Shown piece by piece: positions 36,511 through 45,704 of a stretch of DNA of 64,000 nucleotides. Source of the stretch: Mariniblastus sp. Lineage in GTDB: Bacteria > Planctomycetota > Planctomycetia > Pirellulales > Pirellulaceae. The translations under genes were made by a program, and so were the position numbers. Where the stretch lies: contig JAKVBF010000009.1 of the NCBI GenBank assembly GCA_022447555.1, forward strand, positions 241,758 through 305,757, read 5' to 3'. The number at the start of each line of letters is the position of its first letter. The first letter of the stretch is position 1. The notes beneath the pieces are model-generated. The model saw only the letters and a list, made by a program, of their open reading frames with translations. It had not been told where the DNA came from and did not search any database.

Positions 36511-37823
36511 ACCCAATACTTGTGATGGCATTGAAAGACCTTCGTTTGTTATTTCGTGACAAACTGGGCGCGTTTTTTATCATCGGATTCCCGATTCTGA
36601 TGGGCCTTTTTTTTGGCCTGGTCATGGGAAGCCCTACATCGAGCGTAAGCCAGGGCAAAATGAAAATTGCTGTGGTCGATCTCGATCAATCAGAGACATC
36701 TTCCAAATGGGTTAGCTTCATGGCGAAACATGAGTCTATCGAGCTGGAGGAATTGGATTTCGACACGGCCCGGGAAAGCGTTCGAAAAGGAGGTCGGGTT
36801 GCGATGTTAGTGTTGAAAAAAGGCTTCGGGGAAACCGCAGGTGTTTTTTGGCGCGAACCACCGACCATCCAGGTCGGAGTGGACCCATCACGGGCGATGG
36901 AAGCGGCAATGTTGCAAGGTATGGTCATGGAGGGGATTGGACAATTGGCGGGCCAACGGATGATGGATTCGTCCTCGATGAATGACATGATTGCTCGCTC
37001 CCGTGCTGACTTGGTCGCAGATGAAACGATCAGTGCAGGGAATCGACTGCTGTTGAATACGTTTTTCGCTTCCTTGGAAAAGATGCAAAACAGTATCGGA
37101 GCCTTGCAAGCCGACTCCGATGAATCATCAGCCGGTTCGTTGGGGGCCGGTGGTTTCGAATTCGCCAACATCGAATCAATCGATGTTTCCCGAAAGATTG
37201 ATCCCAAAAGCCAGGCGGCACAATTGCCACGCCTCAAGTCTCGGTGGGATATCAGTTTCCCGCAAGCGATGATGTGGGGCGTGTTAGGCTGTGTTGCCGG
37301 ATTTGCAGTTTCCATTGCCCGAGAGCGGACGCAGGGGACGATGACACGGCTTCAGATCGCTCCCATCACGCGTTCCCAAGTCTTGCTGGGCAAAGCACTC
37401 GCCTGTTTTCTTTCGGTTGTGTTGGTCGTTGTTTTCATGGTTGGGCTTGGAGTGTTCCTCGGAATGCGGCCTGGGAATTACCTCACTTTGGCGTTTGCGG
37501 CACTCTGCGTGGCAATTTGCTTTACCGGGATCATGATGATTATGGCCAACCTTGGTAAAACGGAGGAATCCGTTAACGGGGCTGGTTGGGCAATCAATAT
37601 GGTGATGGCCATGGTCGGCGGCGCCATGATCCCCGTAATGTTTATGCCACAATTTATGCAAGGTCTCAGTTACCTTAGTCCCATTAAATGGGGGATCTTG
37701 GCCATTGAGGGTGCGGTGTGGCGAGATTTTGATTTCGCAGAAATGATGTTGCCATGCGGTATCTTGTTGGCCACTGGTGTGATCGGTGTGGTGGTGGGGA
37801 CCACGATCTTGACGAAAGAATAG
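36507..37823 (+). CDS. ABC-2-type exporter permease
   Basis: 438-residue membrane protein. One membrane span near residues 22-42 (FFIIGFPILMGLFFGLVMG) precedes a large extracytoplasmic domain of about 200 residues, then five further hydrophobic segments from about residue 255 to the end (MMWGVLGCVAGFAVSIA through GILLATGVIGVVVGTTIL). This is the ABC-2 membrane 3/NatB-like layout. A cytoplasmic RERTQGTMTRLQIAP motif is characteristic. It partners the upstream ATPase; two copies of each would form the exporter. Confidence 0.93.
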   Translation: MNPILVMALKDLRLLFRDKLGAFFIIGFPILMGLFFGLVMGSPTSSVSQGKMKIAVVDLDQSETSSKWVSFMAKHESIELEELDFDTARESVRKGGRVAMLVLKKGFGETAGVFWREPPTIQVGVDPSRAMEAAMLQGMVMEGIGQLAGQRMMDSSSMNDMIARSRADLVADETISAGNRLLLNTFFASLEKMQNSIGALQADSDESSAGSLGAGGFEFANIESIDVSRKIDPKSQAAQLPRLKSRWDISFPQAMMWGVLGCVAGFAVSIARERTQGTMTRLQIAPITRSQVLLGKALACFLSVVLVVVFMVGLGVFLGMRPGNYLTLAFAALCVAICFTGIMMIMANLGKTEESVNGAGWAINMVMAMVGGAMIPVMFMPQFMQGLSYLSPIKWGILAIEGAVWRDFDFAEMMLPCGILLATGVIGVVVGTTILTKE

Positions 37824-37827
37824 CCTG

Positions 37828-37995
37828 ATGGCACAGCCGATCGGCCGTTTACGAGTTGTGTTGAAGTTTGCGTCGATTGTGCGTAACCTAAGTGGTCATG
37901 CGGAGCGAATCGATGAGAGTTTTAAACCCGTTCCGAATTCAGGTAAAGAACAGAATAGCGTCACCCGTTTGTTGGCCGAGTCTTACGCTGAATAG
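37828..37995 (+). CDS. Possible small protein after the ABC exporter
   Basis: A 55-codon open frame begins 4 bases after the permease stop (MAQPIGRLRVVLKFASIV...). Spacing suits an operon member, but I see no recognisable domain and no clear ribosome-binding site, so it may be chance. Basic N-terminal half, acidic end (LLAESYAE). Confidence 0.3.
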   Translation: MAQPIGRLRVVLKFASIVRNLSGHAERIDESFKPVPNSGKEQNSVTRLLAESYAE

Positions 37996-38053
37996 GTTGA
38001 CGCGTTCACGGGTATAGAAGGACAAAATCTTTAGTAAATGGCATGGGTTCGTT

Positions 38054-39931
38054 ATGCGTTTTTTGACGGTGATTTTTAGCGGTTTGGTTTTATTTGGATC
38101 GTCGGCTGGCCGTAGCCATGCAGAGGATCTTCCAAATATCCTTTGGATTTTTCAGGAGGACACCTCACCCTGGATCGGATGTTATGGGAGTGAGGCGAAT
38201 CGAGATGCGACCCCGAATATCGACCAAATGGCAGGCAACGGCGTCCAGTTTTCAAGGGCATTCGTCCCCTTCCCTGTCTGCTCCTCGTGCCGATCCTCGA
38301 TGATGCTGGGTGCCAACGCCATCCGGTTCGGTGCTCACGAACATCGTTCCCGTCGTGGGAATGAAAAGACGTACTTACCTCCCGGAATGAAAACGATTAC
38401 CGAACTGATGCGTGAGGTCGGTTATTTCACCTTCAACATTGGCAAAACGGATTACAATTTTGTCGAAGTCGATGGCGGCATCTACTCGACGATTTCTAAA
38501 CAGAATATTAAAACTCCCTGGCGTGAGCGAACCGATGACCAGCCGTTTTTTGGCCAGATACAGCTAAAGGGGGGTAAGACGAACACCACCCGTACACCAC
38601 CATCGGAAAAAACCGACCCGGCCGCGGTGACGGTTCCGGCCGATTACCCGCAAGATCAGATGTACCGCGAACTAGTGGCCCAGCACCATGATGCGATCCG
38701 CTGTGACGACAAGATCATCGGTGGCATACTCGCTCGCCTCAAGGCAGACCGGCTGCTGGAGTCGACGATTGTCGTCTATTTCTCCGATCATGGGGCCAAC
38801 AATCTTGTCCGCCATAAACAGATGCCGACCGAGGGTGGCTTGCATGTCCCGTTTATTGTTTTGGGGCCATCCCCATGGGTCCCAGCGCCTGGCCGTGGGA
38901 CGGTTCGTGATGACCTGATCAATATGATTGACCTGACCGCCACCTCACTAGCCTGGGCTGGTATTGATCTTCCAGAGTGGTGCGAGGGACAGGATCTGTT
39001 TGCCGACGACTTTGAGCCACGAACGTTTGTCGCCGGTGCTAAGGATCGGTTGGACCATACGATTGACCGAGTTCGCACCATAAGAACAGATTCTTTTCGT
39101 TATACGCGGAATTATTTTCTTGACCGAGTATTGCTACAACCACAATATCGAGACAACCGGCCGTATCTCCAAGCGCTTCGAGACGCTTATGCAGACGGCA
39201 CGCTCGATCCGAAGCTGGCAGAGATCTATTTCGGTGAACGACCTGCCGAGGAGCTCTATGACGTGGTCCAGGACCCGGCCCAAATTCACAATCTGGCTGG
39301 CGATCCTCGGTTTGCCAAGACATTGAAGGACCATCGGAAGTTACTCGAAGATTGGCTGTCAAAGGGCGACCTAGGCGCCGGAAACGAACCAAATGAAGAA
39401 CTGGCGATGAACGGTGAGCAAAAAAAATGGGGTACCGGTGTCAACGCCGAGTACGAGCGAATCCGCAAAGATAGTGATGGCGATGGGCTTTCCGATACAT
39501 GGGAAACGGTCAACCAACGAGACCCCAGCGATGGACATTTGTTGTTCACGTTCGACTGCGGTGGTTGGCAGACTGAGGGTTGGTATGCCGACGGTGAAGT
39601 GACGAACATTGCGGGTTACCAAGGGTTTCTCGACTTTCAGCTGTTGTCGGGAAAGGCGTCACTCGTGCGGGATGGCCTCGCATTAGATGCCTCGAATAAT
39701 CGGGGTGCCCTGGTCATGCGGATGCGAACTGACAAAGTCACTCGCGTGAAGTTTTTGGCCAACGGGCAACTCATTGGAGAAACGGTGGTCGGAGCGAATC
39801 CCGCTTACCAAGAACATCGCTTCTCGCTTACCCATCCTGATTGGAAGGGGACGATCAAAGATCTGAAGCTAGATTTTGCCAGCCAGCCGGGAACCACGGT
39901 CGCGATCGACTGGCTCCGCGCGGTCGATTGA
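38054..39931 (+). CDS. Exported sulfatase with C-terminal EF-hand-like and beta domains
   Basis: 625-residue sulfatase with a signal peptide (LVLFGSSAGRSHA-ED). The formylglycine-forming Cys76 lies in the C-x-S-x-R motif (VCSSCRSS). Metal ligands include Glu35-Asp36 (IFQEDTSPW, in place of the more common Asp-Asp) and SDHG near residue 242. After the catalytic part (about residue 460) comes a Ca-binding type D-S-D-G-D-G-L-S-D-T segment, followed by a 130-residue beta domain that may bind carbohydrate. Typical of planctomycete sulfatases of the N-sulfoglucosamine sulfohydrolase-like group. The CE15-type esterase is convergent downstream, so polysaccharide attack is a shared theme. Confidence 0.92.
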   Translation: MRFLTVIFSGLVLFGSSAGRSHAEDLPNILWIFQEDTSPWIGCYGSEANRDATPNIDQMAGNGVQFSRAFVPFPVCSSCRSSMMLGANAIRFGAHEHRSRRGNEKTYLPPGMKTITELMREVGYFTFNIGKTDYNFVEVDGGIYSTISKQNIKTPWRERTDDQPFFGQIQLKGGKTNTTRTPPSEKTDPAAVTVPADYPQDQMYRELVAQHHDAIRCDDKIIGGILARLKADRLLESTIVVYFSDHGANNLVRHKQMPTEGGLHVPFIVLGPSPWVPAPGRGTVRDDLINMIDLTATSLAWAGIDLPEWCEGQDLFADDFEPRTFVAGAKDRLDHTIDRVRTIRTDSFRYTRNYFLDRVLLQPQYRDNRPYLQALRDAYADGTLDPKLAEIYFGERPAEELYDVVQDPAQIHNLAGDPRFAKTLKDHRKLLEDWLSKGDLGAGNEPNEELAMNGEQKKWGTGVNAEYERIRKDSDGDGLSDTWETVNQRDPSDGHLLFTFDCGGWQTEGWYADGEVTNIAGYQGFLDFQLLSGKASLVRDGLALDASNNRGALVMRMRTDKVTRVKFLANGQLIGETVVGANPAYQEHRFSLTHPDWKGTIKDLKLDFASQPGTTVAIDWLRAVD

Positions 39932-40038
39932 ACCACTTTCCTGTGCGCCGTCCCTGAGTTGATCTATTGAACACCACCGGTAACGAGATCGCTCTCTCTG
40001 ACCTCAGAGGTTGAACCCTCTGGAGGAAGCCTCGTTTG

Positions 40039-41379
40039 TTAATTACGACCGTTCCGGGCATTGTCGATTTGGAAATGCAGGTCAGCAAAATCCATAAAAC
40101 ATTTCCAGTCGTATGGCGTGACATCATGTTTTCCCTCGCGGAGATGATAACCCATCTGCCGGCCGATCGATTGGTTGACCGATGGCATCTCCGTCTCTGA
40201 TAAATCATTAAGTCCCCACAAGGCGTAAGCGGGGGAGGCCTTTTTAAGGGCAAGGAATTCACCGCGGGGATCAGCCCAGCGGTCATCGGAAGCACTGGCC
40301 ACGTAAATGGGACGGGGAGCGATCGCGGCGATTAATAAATGCTGATCGATCGGCAGTTCGTTCACGCGATCCCCGTATGCCCTGAAATTTTTGCAAAACC
40401 AATGAGGAAAAACCTGGTTGATCCTTGCGACGGTTTCGCCAATTTCACGCCGACTCAAGGCGGCGCCCCCACAGCCGGAGTTGTTGGCGATCACCATAGC
40501 GAATCGCGCATCCTGCGCGCCTGCCCATAGCGCCGTCTTCCCCAAACGAGAGTGCCCAAAAACAGCGATCCGATTTGAATCAATTTGGGGGACTGTTTCG
40601 AAATAGTCCATTGCCCGGCTCAATCCCCATGCCCACGCGGCAATCGAACCCCACGCGTTGGACGGCCGATTTTTGTTCGGCGTATCCAAAACAGCGTGGA
40701 TTCCATTTTTGAATTGATCGTGGTAATCCGGGTCGATATCCCCGTAGTAAATCGTGGCCAGTCCATACCCCCGCTTCACAATCTCCGCGACGGGCCAACG
40801 GGACTGCTGCATTCCCCGTGCATCTTTTGTGGACCGATTTTTGGTGATGTTTTTGGCGGCCTGATTTCTAACCCAACTGTTTGTAATGGGGACTGCCGGA
40901 TCATTGACAACGGTGTGGTTGCCATGAAAATTCAGTGTCAAAAAAAGGGGAACGGGATCACTCGCATCCTTGGGTAAGTAGACGAGAAGGTCGGCGGCAT
41001 TTGTCTTGCCGCTGGCGTTAAATACCATTTTAATTTGCCGACGTATGGCGCCGGGAATCGGCGGGCGATCGTCGGTTTCGGACAAGATGACCTCATAATT
41101 AGTGGCCACGGCCATGGCAGGTTTCTTCCCGAACATGTGTTCTTCAAACAGTGCAATGATTTCTGCTCGGCGAATTTGTTTCCATTGTTCTGTGGTGGTT
41201 ACAGGGTGACCCTTTTGAGTTACTAAAACCTCGGGAAGAACGTAGGAGGGGATTTTTGACTCGTCGTAATTGACTGATTGAAACACGGCGTTTGCCTTTT
41301 GGATGAAAGACAGGGAGAACGCAAACATGCAACTGAAAAGAAACGTTTTTGAAAACGGATGGATAACGGTGCGGTACAT
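40039..41379 (-). CDS. Exported CE15-like glucuronoyl esterase
   Basis: 446-residue alpha/beta hydrolase with a signal peptide (LFSCMFAFSLSFIQKANA). It matches carbohydrate esterase family 15: the nucleophile Ser near residue 277 sits in VFGHSRLGKTALWAG, followed by the family NNSGCGGAALSRR block; a DDRWADPRGEF segment and the late His in EGKHDVTPYDW complete the expected site. CE15 enzymes cleave esters between 4-O-methyl-glucuronoyl groups of xylan and lignin alcohols, although many marine homologues have other uronate-ester substrates. Convergent with the second sulfatase gene. Confidence 0.88.
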   Translation of the reverse strand: MYRTVIHPFSKTFLFSCMFAFSLSFIQKANAVFQSVNYDESKIPSYVLPEVLVTQKGHPVTTTEQWKQIRRAEIIALFEEHMFGKKPAMAVATNYEVILSETDDRPPIPGAIRRQIKMVFNASGKTNAADLLVYLPKDASDPVPLFLTLNFHGNHTVVNDPAVPITNSWVRNQAAKNITKNRSTKDARGMQQSRWPVAEIVKRGYGLATIYYGDIDPDYHDQFKNGIHAVLDTPNKNRPSNAWGSIAAWAWGLSRAMDYFETVPQIDSNRIAVFGHSRLGKTALWAGAQDARFAMVIANNSGCGGAALSRREIGETVARINQVFPHWFCKNFRAYGDRVNELPIDQHLLIAAIAPRPIYVASASDDRWADPRGEFLALKKASPAYALWGLNDLSETEMPSVNQSIGRQMGYHLREGKHDVTPYDWKCFMDFADLHFQIDNARNGRN

Positions 41380-41568
41380 GAAAAGATCCTCTGAGTGAAC
41401 CGATTTTCCGAGATTCTAACGTCCTCTACCATCGGATGCCAATTGTTCGGTTGGGTTAAAATTCGGTCCTTGCAGGGATTTTTAATCAGGTGCCATTTAA
41501 TGTTTTAACGCCATGCCCTATTTTATTTCTTTTCAACTCCTTCTCGCCCCGTTTGTCCCCGGGTTTCT

Positions 41569-43380
41569 ATGCCACTTCTAACCATCAAAGAATTGACCAT
41601 TCGTTATCGCGGCCCTGCCCTGCTGGACGAAGTAAGTTGTAATGTGGAACGGAAGCAGCGGATCGGATTATTGGGCCGAAATGGTGCGGGCAAAACGACC
41701 TTGATGAAAATTATCTCAGGAATGGTTGAGTATGATTCAGGCACGGTTCGTTTGGAAAATGGTGCCACCTCGGCCATGCTTAGCCAAGATGTTCCGATGG
41801 ATTGGAAGGGAACGATAACAGAGGTGGTTCGGGACGGGATTGCCGACGCCAACACCCCCGAATGGGAAGCGGACAACCAGGTTCAACAAGTTTTGTCACG
41901 TATGCAGCTGGCCCCGGATTTAGAATTCAGCAGTCTGTCTTCGGGAATGAAACGGAGAGTACTTTTGGCCCGGGCGTTAGTGAATTCACCAGACTTGCTG
42001 TTATTAGATGAACCCACCAACCATTTGGACATCCAGGCAATTGAATGGTTAGAACAATTTTTGTTGAAATGGTCAGGGACGTTGGTTTTCGTGACCCATG
42101 ACCGAGAGTTCCTGAAACGCATCGCAAGTCGGATTATCGAAATCGATCGTGGTAAATTGCACGATTGGTCTTGTGATTATGAGACGTTTTTAAAGCGTAA
42201 AGAGCAAACCCTCGCGGCTGAAGAAAAACAGAATCAATTATTCGACAAACGGTTGGCCGAAGAAGAAGTTTGGATTCGTCAGGGAATCAAGGCTCGCCGG
42301 ACACGAAATGAGGGACGGGTTAGGGCCCTTGAAAAAATGCGGCGGGAACGGGCTGAACGTAGGGAGCAAGTGAGCACCTCAAAGTTGCAGCTGACATCTG
42401 GGAAACGCAGCGGGAATTTAGTGATTGAGGCGGAAGAAGTTAGCTATGGCTACGAATCACTAAAGGTGATTTCTCAGTTTTCAACCTCAATCATGCGAGG
42501 AGACAAAGTCGGCATTATCGGGCCGAATGGTGTCGGGAAAAGCACCCTCTTGAAACTTTTGCTTGGGCAAATCACGCCCGATGAAGGGCGTGTTCGGGTC
42601 GGAGTCAATTTGGAATTGGCTTATTTCGACCAGCTTAGAGAGCAACTCGATCCCGAGCAAACCATCTATCAAAACGTGGGTGACGGCTACGATCACATCC
42701 AGATGGGGCAGCAAAAGATTCACTTGATGGGGTATCTTCAACAGTTTTTATTCACTCCTGAGCGCGCGCGAACGCAGGTAAAACACCTGTCCGGCGGCGA
42801 GCGAAATCGGATTCTTTTGGCGAAGCTTTTTGCCAAGCCGGCAAATCTCATTGTTTTGGATGAACCGACTAACGATTTGGACGCTGAGACACTCGAAGTC
42901 TTAGAGCAGAGGCTTGTCGAATTTCCAGGAACCGTTTTGCTCGTGAGTCATGATCGTGCCTTTCTGAACAATGTCGTGAGCAGCTGCCTAGTTTTTGAAA
43001 TGGACGCCGAGAATCGAGTCAGCCTAAATGAATACGACGGAGGTTACGATGATTGGTTGAGGCAACGCAAGACAGCGCAGCCGGCGGCCGGAATGGCTAA
43101 GCTCTCTGCGGCGCAACCGACGGCGATACAAAAGGGTGCGAAGTCTGCAGGTCCTCGCAAGCTGCGATACAAAGAAAAACAAGAATTGGACAAACTTCCG
43201 CAAAAGATTGAAGAAACAGAGCGGTCGATACAAGAGATTCATGATGCCATGACGGACCCAGGCTTTTACAAACAAGAAGGTTCGGTCATTTCCGAACGTC
43301 AGCTTCAATTAAAGCGATTGGAAAAAGAGCTAGAAAAGGCTTATGCCCGTTGGGAAGAGCTTGAACAATTGAGTTCCTAA
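41569..43380 (+). CDS. uup: ABC-F family ATPase (Uup-like)
   Basis: 603-residue cytoplasmic protein with two ABC ATPase domains and no membrane spans. First domain: GRNGAGKTT, LSSGMKRR, LLLLDEPTNHLD. A charged linker helix follows (RTRNEGRVRALEKMRRERAER). Second domain: GPNGVGKST, LSGGERNR, LIVLDEPTNDLD. The C-terminal coiled coil of about 70 residues (KLRYKEKQELDKLPQKIEE onward) is the DNA/ribosome-binding tail typical of Uup. ABC-F proteins act on the ribosome; Uup also affects precise transposon excision in E. coli. Confidence 0.93.
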   Translation: MPLLTIKELTIRYRGPALLDEVSCNVERKQRIGLLGRNGAGKTTLMKIISGMVEYDSGTVRLENGATSAMLSQDVPMDWKGTITEVVRDGIADANTPEWEADNQVQQVLSRMQLAPDLEFSSLSSGMKRRVLLARALVNSPDLLLLDEPTNHLDIQAIEWLEQFLLKWSGTLVFVTHDREFLKRIASRIIEIDRGKLHDWSCDYETFLKRKEQTLAAEEKQNQLFDKRLAEEEVWIRQGIKARRTRNEGRVRALEKMRRERAERREQVSTSKLQLTSGKRSGNLVIEAEEVSYGYESLKVISQFSTSIMRGDKVGIIGPNGVGKSTLLKLLLGQITPDEGRVRVGVNLELAYFDQLREQLDPEQTIYQNVGDGYDHIQMGQQKIHLMGYLQQFLFTPERARTQVKHLSGGERNRILLAKLFAKPANLIVLDEPTNDLDAETLEVLEQRLVEFPGTVLLVSHDRAFLNNVVSSCLVFEMDAENRVSLNEYDGGYDDWLRQRKTAQPAAGMAKLSAAQPTAIQKGAKSAGPRKLRYKEKQELDKLPQKIEETERSIQEIHDAMTDPGFYKQEGSVISERQLQLKRLEKELEKAYARWEELEQLSS

Positions 43381-43836
43381 TGCTTCCGGCTCCCATGTTG
43401 CCCATTGATTGACACAGTAAAGGGACGACGGATTGTAGGTACGGATAGGTGGCGGACAACCCGTTCTCTTTTTGGGGCTCTACAAGGCCGAAATCGGACG
43501 ATTGAGGGCTGGCAGCGTTCGATACTCTGGTCGCGTTGGTACAAGTCTGGTACCCGCGGATGGTTTAAAACGCCGGGCGTTTCTCTTGGTTCGCTTACGT
43601 TGGCTTGGGAACTTTTTGAAACTTTGAGGTCGGCAAGAAAAAGATGATGTTTCGGAAACTACTACCCTGCGGATTGGAAGGCGAGTTGAAGTAGAGGCTT
43701 AAAAAAGGAAGCCAATTTGACCGTTCTGCTATGAAATCGATCGTTTTTGAAGTTAACGGGCGATCTTAATGGGAGAAAAGGATCCGCTTGAGATCGTTTG
43801 TGCTTGAAATCGCACCATTTTGGGAATAGGTTTCAG

Positions 43837-43864
43837 CCTTTGTTACGGCGCCTTTGTTACGGCT
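43837..43864 (+). repeat. 14-bp direct repeat upstream of fhs
   Basis: CCTTTGTTACGGCG and CCTTTGTTACGGCT abut 20 bases before the fhs start codon. It could be a duplicated leader or binding site. The rest of the 43381-43883 gap shows nothing I can support; an 80-codon frame there has no recognisable features. Confidence 0.7.
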
Positions 43865-43883
43865 CTAGGACCTGGAAAAAGTA

Positions 43884-45554
43884 ATGCCTTCGGATATCGA
43901 GATCGCACGCAAAATTGAATTAAAACCTGTGGCTGAAATTGCGGATCAGTTGGGCGTCGCGACCAAACAAATACAGCCTTATGGTCATTACAAAGCGAAA
44001 TTACCACTGAGTTTGATTGATCATGGAAAGGTCGCGCACGCAAAACTGATCTTGGTGTCGGCGATTTCTCCCACACCTGCCGGCGAGGGTAAAACGACCA
44101 TGTCGATCGGCCTTACTCAGGGTATGAATCGGATAGGCAAGCAGACGACGGTAGTACTGCGGGAACCTTCATTGGGCCCCGTATTCGGTATCAAGGGTGG
44201 CGCCACCGGAGGCGGTTGGTCGCAGGTGTTACCCATGGAAGACATCAATTTACATTTTACCGGTGATTTCGCAGCAGTGGAGAAAGCGCATAACTTGTTG
44301 GCTGCCTTGATCGACAACAACATTCAAAGCCGCACGCGATCAATTGGGATTGATCCGAGGACCGTCGTTTGGAAGCGAGTTTTCGATATGAATGACCGTG
44401 CGTTACGACACGTGATGGTGGGAATGGGTGGAACGGCCCATGGGGTACCAAGAGAGACGGGGTTTGACATCACCGCGGCGTCAGAAATTATGGCCATCCT
44501 TTGTTTGTCAGACGACCTGCCGAATTTAAAACGCCGCTTGGGGAATATTTTTATCGGGTTCACCTTGGAGCGGAAACCGGTTTATGCAAGGGACCTGAAC
44601 GCGAGTGGCGCGATGGCCTCATTATTAAAAGATGCCATTCAACCCAATCTGGTTCAAACACTGGAAGGGACGCCCGCCATCATCCACGGCGGACCCTTTG
44701 CCAACATTGCCCAAGGAACGAACACGGTCATCGCAACCCGCATGGGTCTCTCCTTGTCCGATTACGTTGTGACCGAGGCTGGGTTTGGTTGTGATCTGGG
44801 CGCGGAGAAATTTTTTGATATCAAATGTGTTGGAGCGGGGCTCAAACCATGCGTTGTGGTTTTAGTGGCAACGGTGAGGGCGTTGAAATACCACGGCGGA
44901 AGTGATCTGAAAGAGTTGACCATCCCCAATGTTGAGGCGGTCACCCGAGGGGCTGCCAATCTGGAAAAACATATTGAGAACTTAGAACATTTTGGAGTGC
45001 AAGCGGTTGTTGCCATCAATAAATTCACTACCGATACCGAGGAAGAAATCGCGGCGATTGCACAGTCTTGCGAGGAAAAAGGAGTGAAGTCGTTTGTCGC
45101 AGATGTATGGGGAGAAGGTGGAGCGGGGGGGGAAGCGTTGGCTGCAGAAGTTGCCAAGCTGGCCGACAACGGCAGAAGTGATTTCCAACCGCTCTACGAT
45201 TGGTCCTGGCCAGTCAAAGACAAGATTCACAAGGTTTGCACCACCATTTACGGTGCCGACGGAGTGGATTACACGCCAAAGGCTCGCGCAGATTTGCGAC
45301 GTATAAAGAGACTTGAATTGGAAAGTCTTCCGGTATGTATCGCAAAAACACAGAAGTCCTTGTCGGATGATCCCAAACGGCTCGGTAGGCCAACCGGTTT
45401 TAATGTAACGGTGCGAGAGGTAGAGATTGCGGCCGGTGCAGGTTTTCTCGTCCCCATCACGGGGGAAATCATGCGGATGCCAGGGTTGCCAGGAACCCCC
45501 TCAGCAGAACTGATTGACATTGACGACCAAGGGAACATCTCCGGTTTGTTCTAG
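43884..45554 (+). CDS. fhs: Formate-tetrahydrofolate ligase
   Basis: 556-residue enzyme that makes 10-formyl-tetrahydrofolate from formate, ATP and tetrahydrofolate, feeding purine, fMet and one-carbon metabolism. P-loop PTPAGEGKTTMSIGL near residue 64, and family blocks VVLREPSLGPVFGIKGGATGGG, NLHFTGDFAAVEKAHNLL and VTEAGFGCDLGAEKFFDIKC are clear. Length is normal. It stands alone; folD and mtdA-like genes are not in the window. Translation begins at the ATG for MPSDIEIA. Confidence 0.97.
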   Translation: MPSDIEIARKIELKPVAEIADQLGVATKQIQPYGHYKAKLPLSLIDHGKVAHAKLILVSAISPTPAGEGKTTMSIGLTQGMNRIGKQTTVVLREPSLGPVFGIKGGATGGGWSQVLPMEDINLHFTGDFAAVEKAHNLLAALIDNNIQSRTRSIGIDPRTVVWKRVFDMNDRALRHVMVGMGGTAHGVPRETGFDITAASEIMAILCLSDDLPNLKRRLGNIFIGFTLERKPVYARDLNASGAMASLLKDAIQPNLVQTLEGTPAIIHGGPFANIAQGTNTVIATRMGLSLSDYVVTEAGFGCDLGAEKFFDIKCVGAGLKPCVVVLVATVRALKYHGGSDLKELTIPNVEAVTRGAANLEKHIENLEHFGVQAVVAINKFTTDTEEEIAAIAQSCEEKGVKSFVADVWGEGGAGGEALAAEVAKLADNGRSDFQPLYDWSWPVKDKIHKVCTTIYGADGVDYTPKARADLRRIKRLELESLPVCIAKTQKSLSDDPKRLGRPTGFNVTVREVEIAAGAGFLVPITGEIMRMPGLPGTPSAELIDIDDQGNISGLF

Positions 45555-45704
45555 TGGCTTGTCAGCAGTTGGAGGTTGTTTGTCGTTTTTTGGTGGGCTT
45601 CTCACTGGCAGATTGGGCTTTTCACCTTTAGGTTTTGTTTTTTGCGCTGTCTTATTGGTCCGTTATGATTTGACGCAATCAGAGAGATGCGTCAAATTGT
45701 AGGG

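Noticed and set aside
43405-43647. 80-codon plus-strand frame between the ABC-F and fhs genes
   Set aside because: Non-ATG start, no ribosome-binding site and no recognisable sequence pattern.
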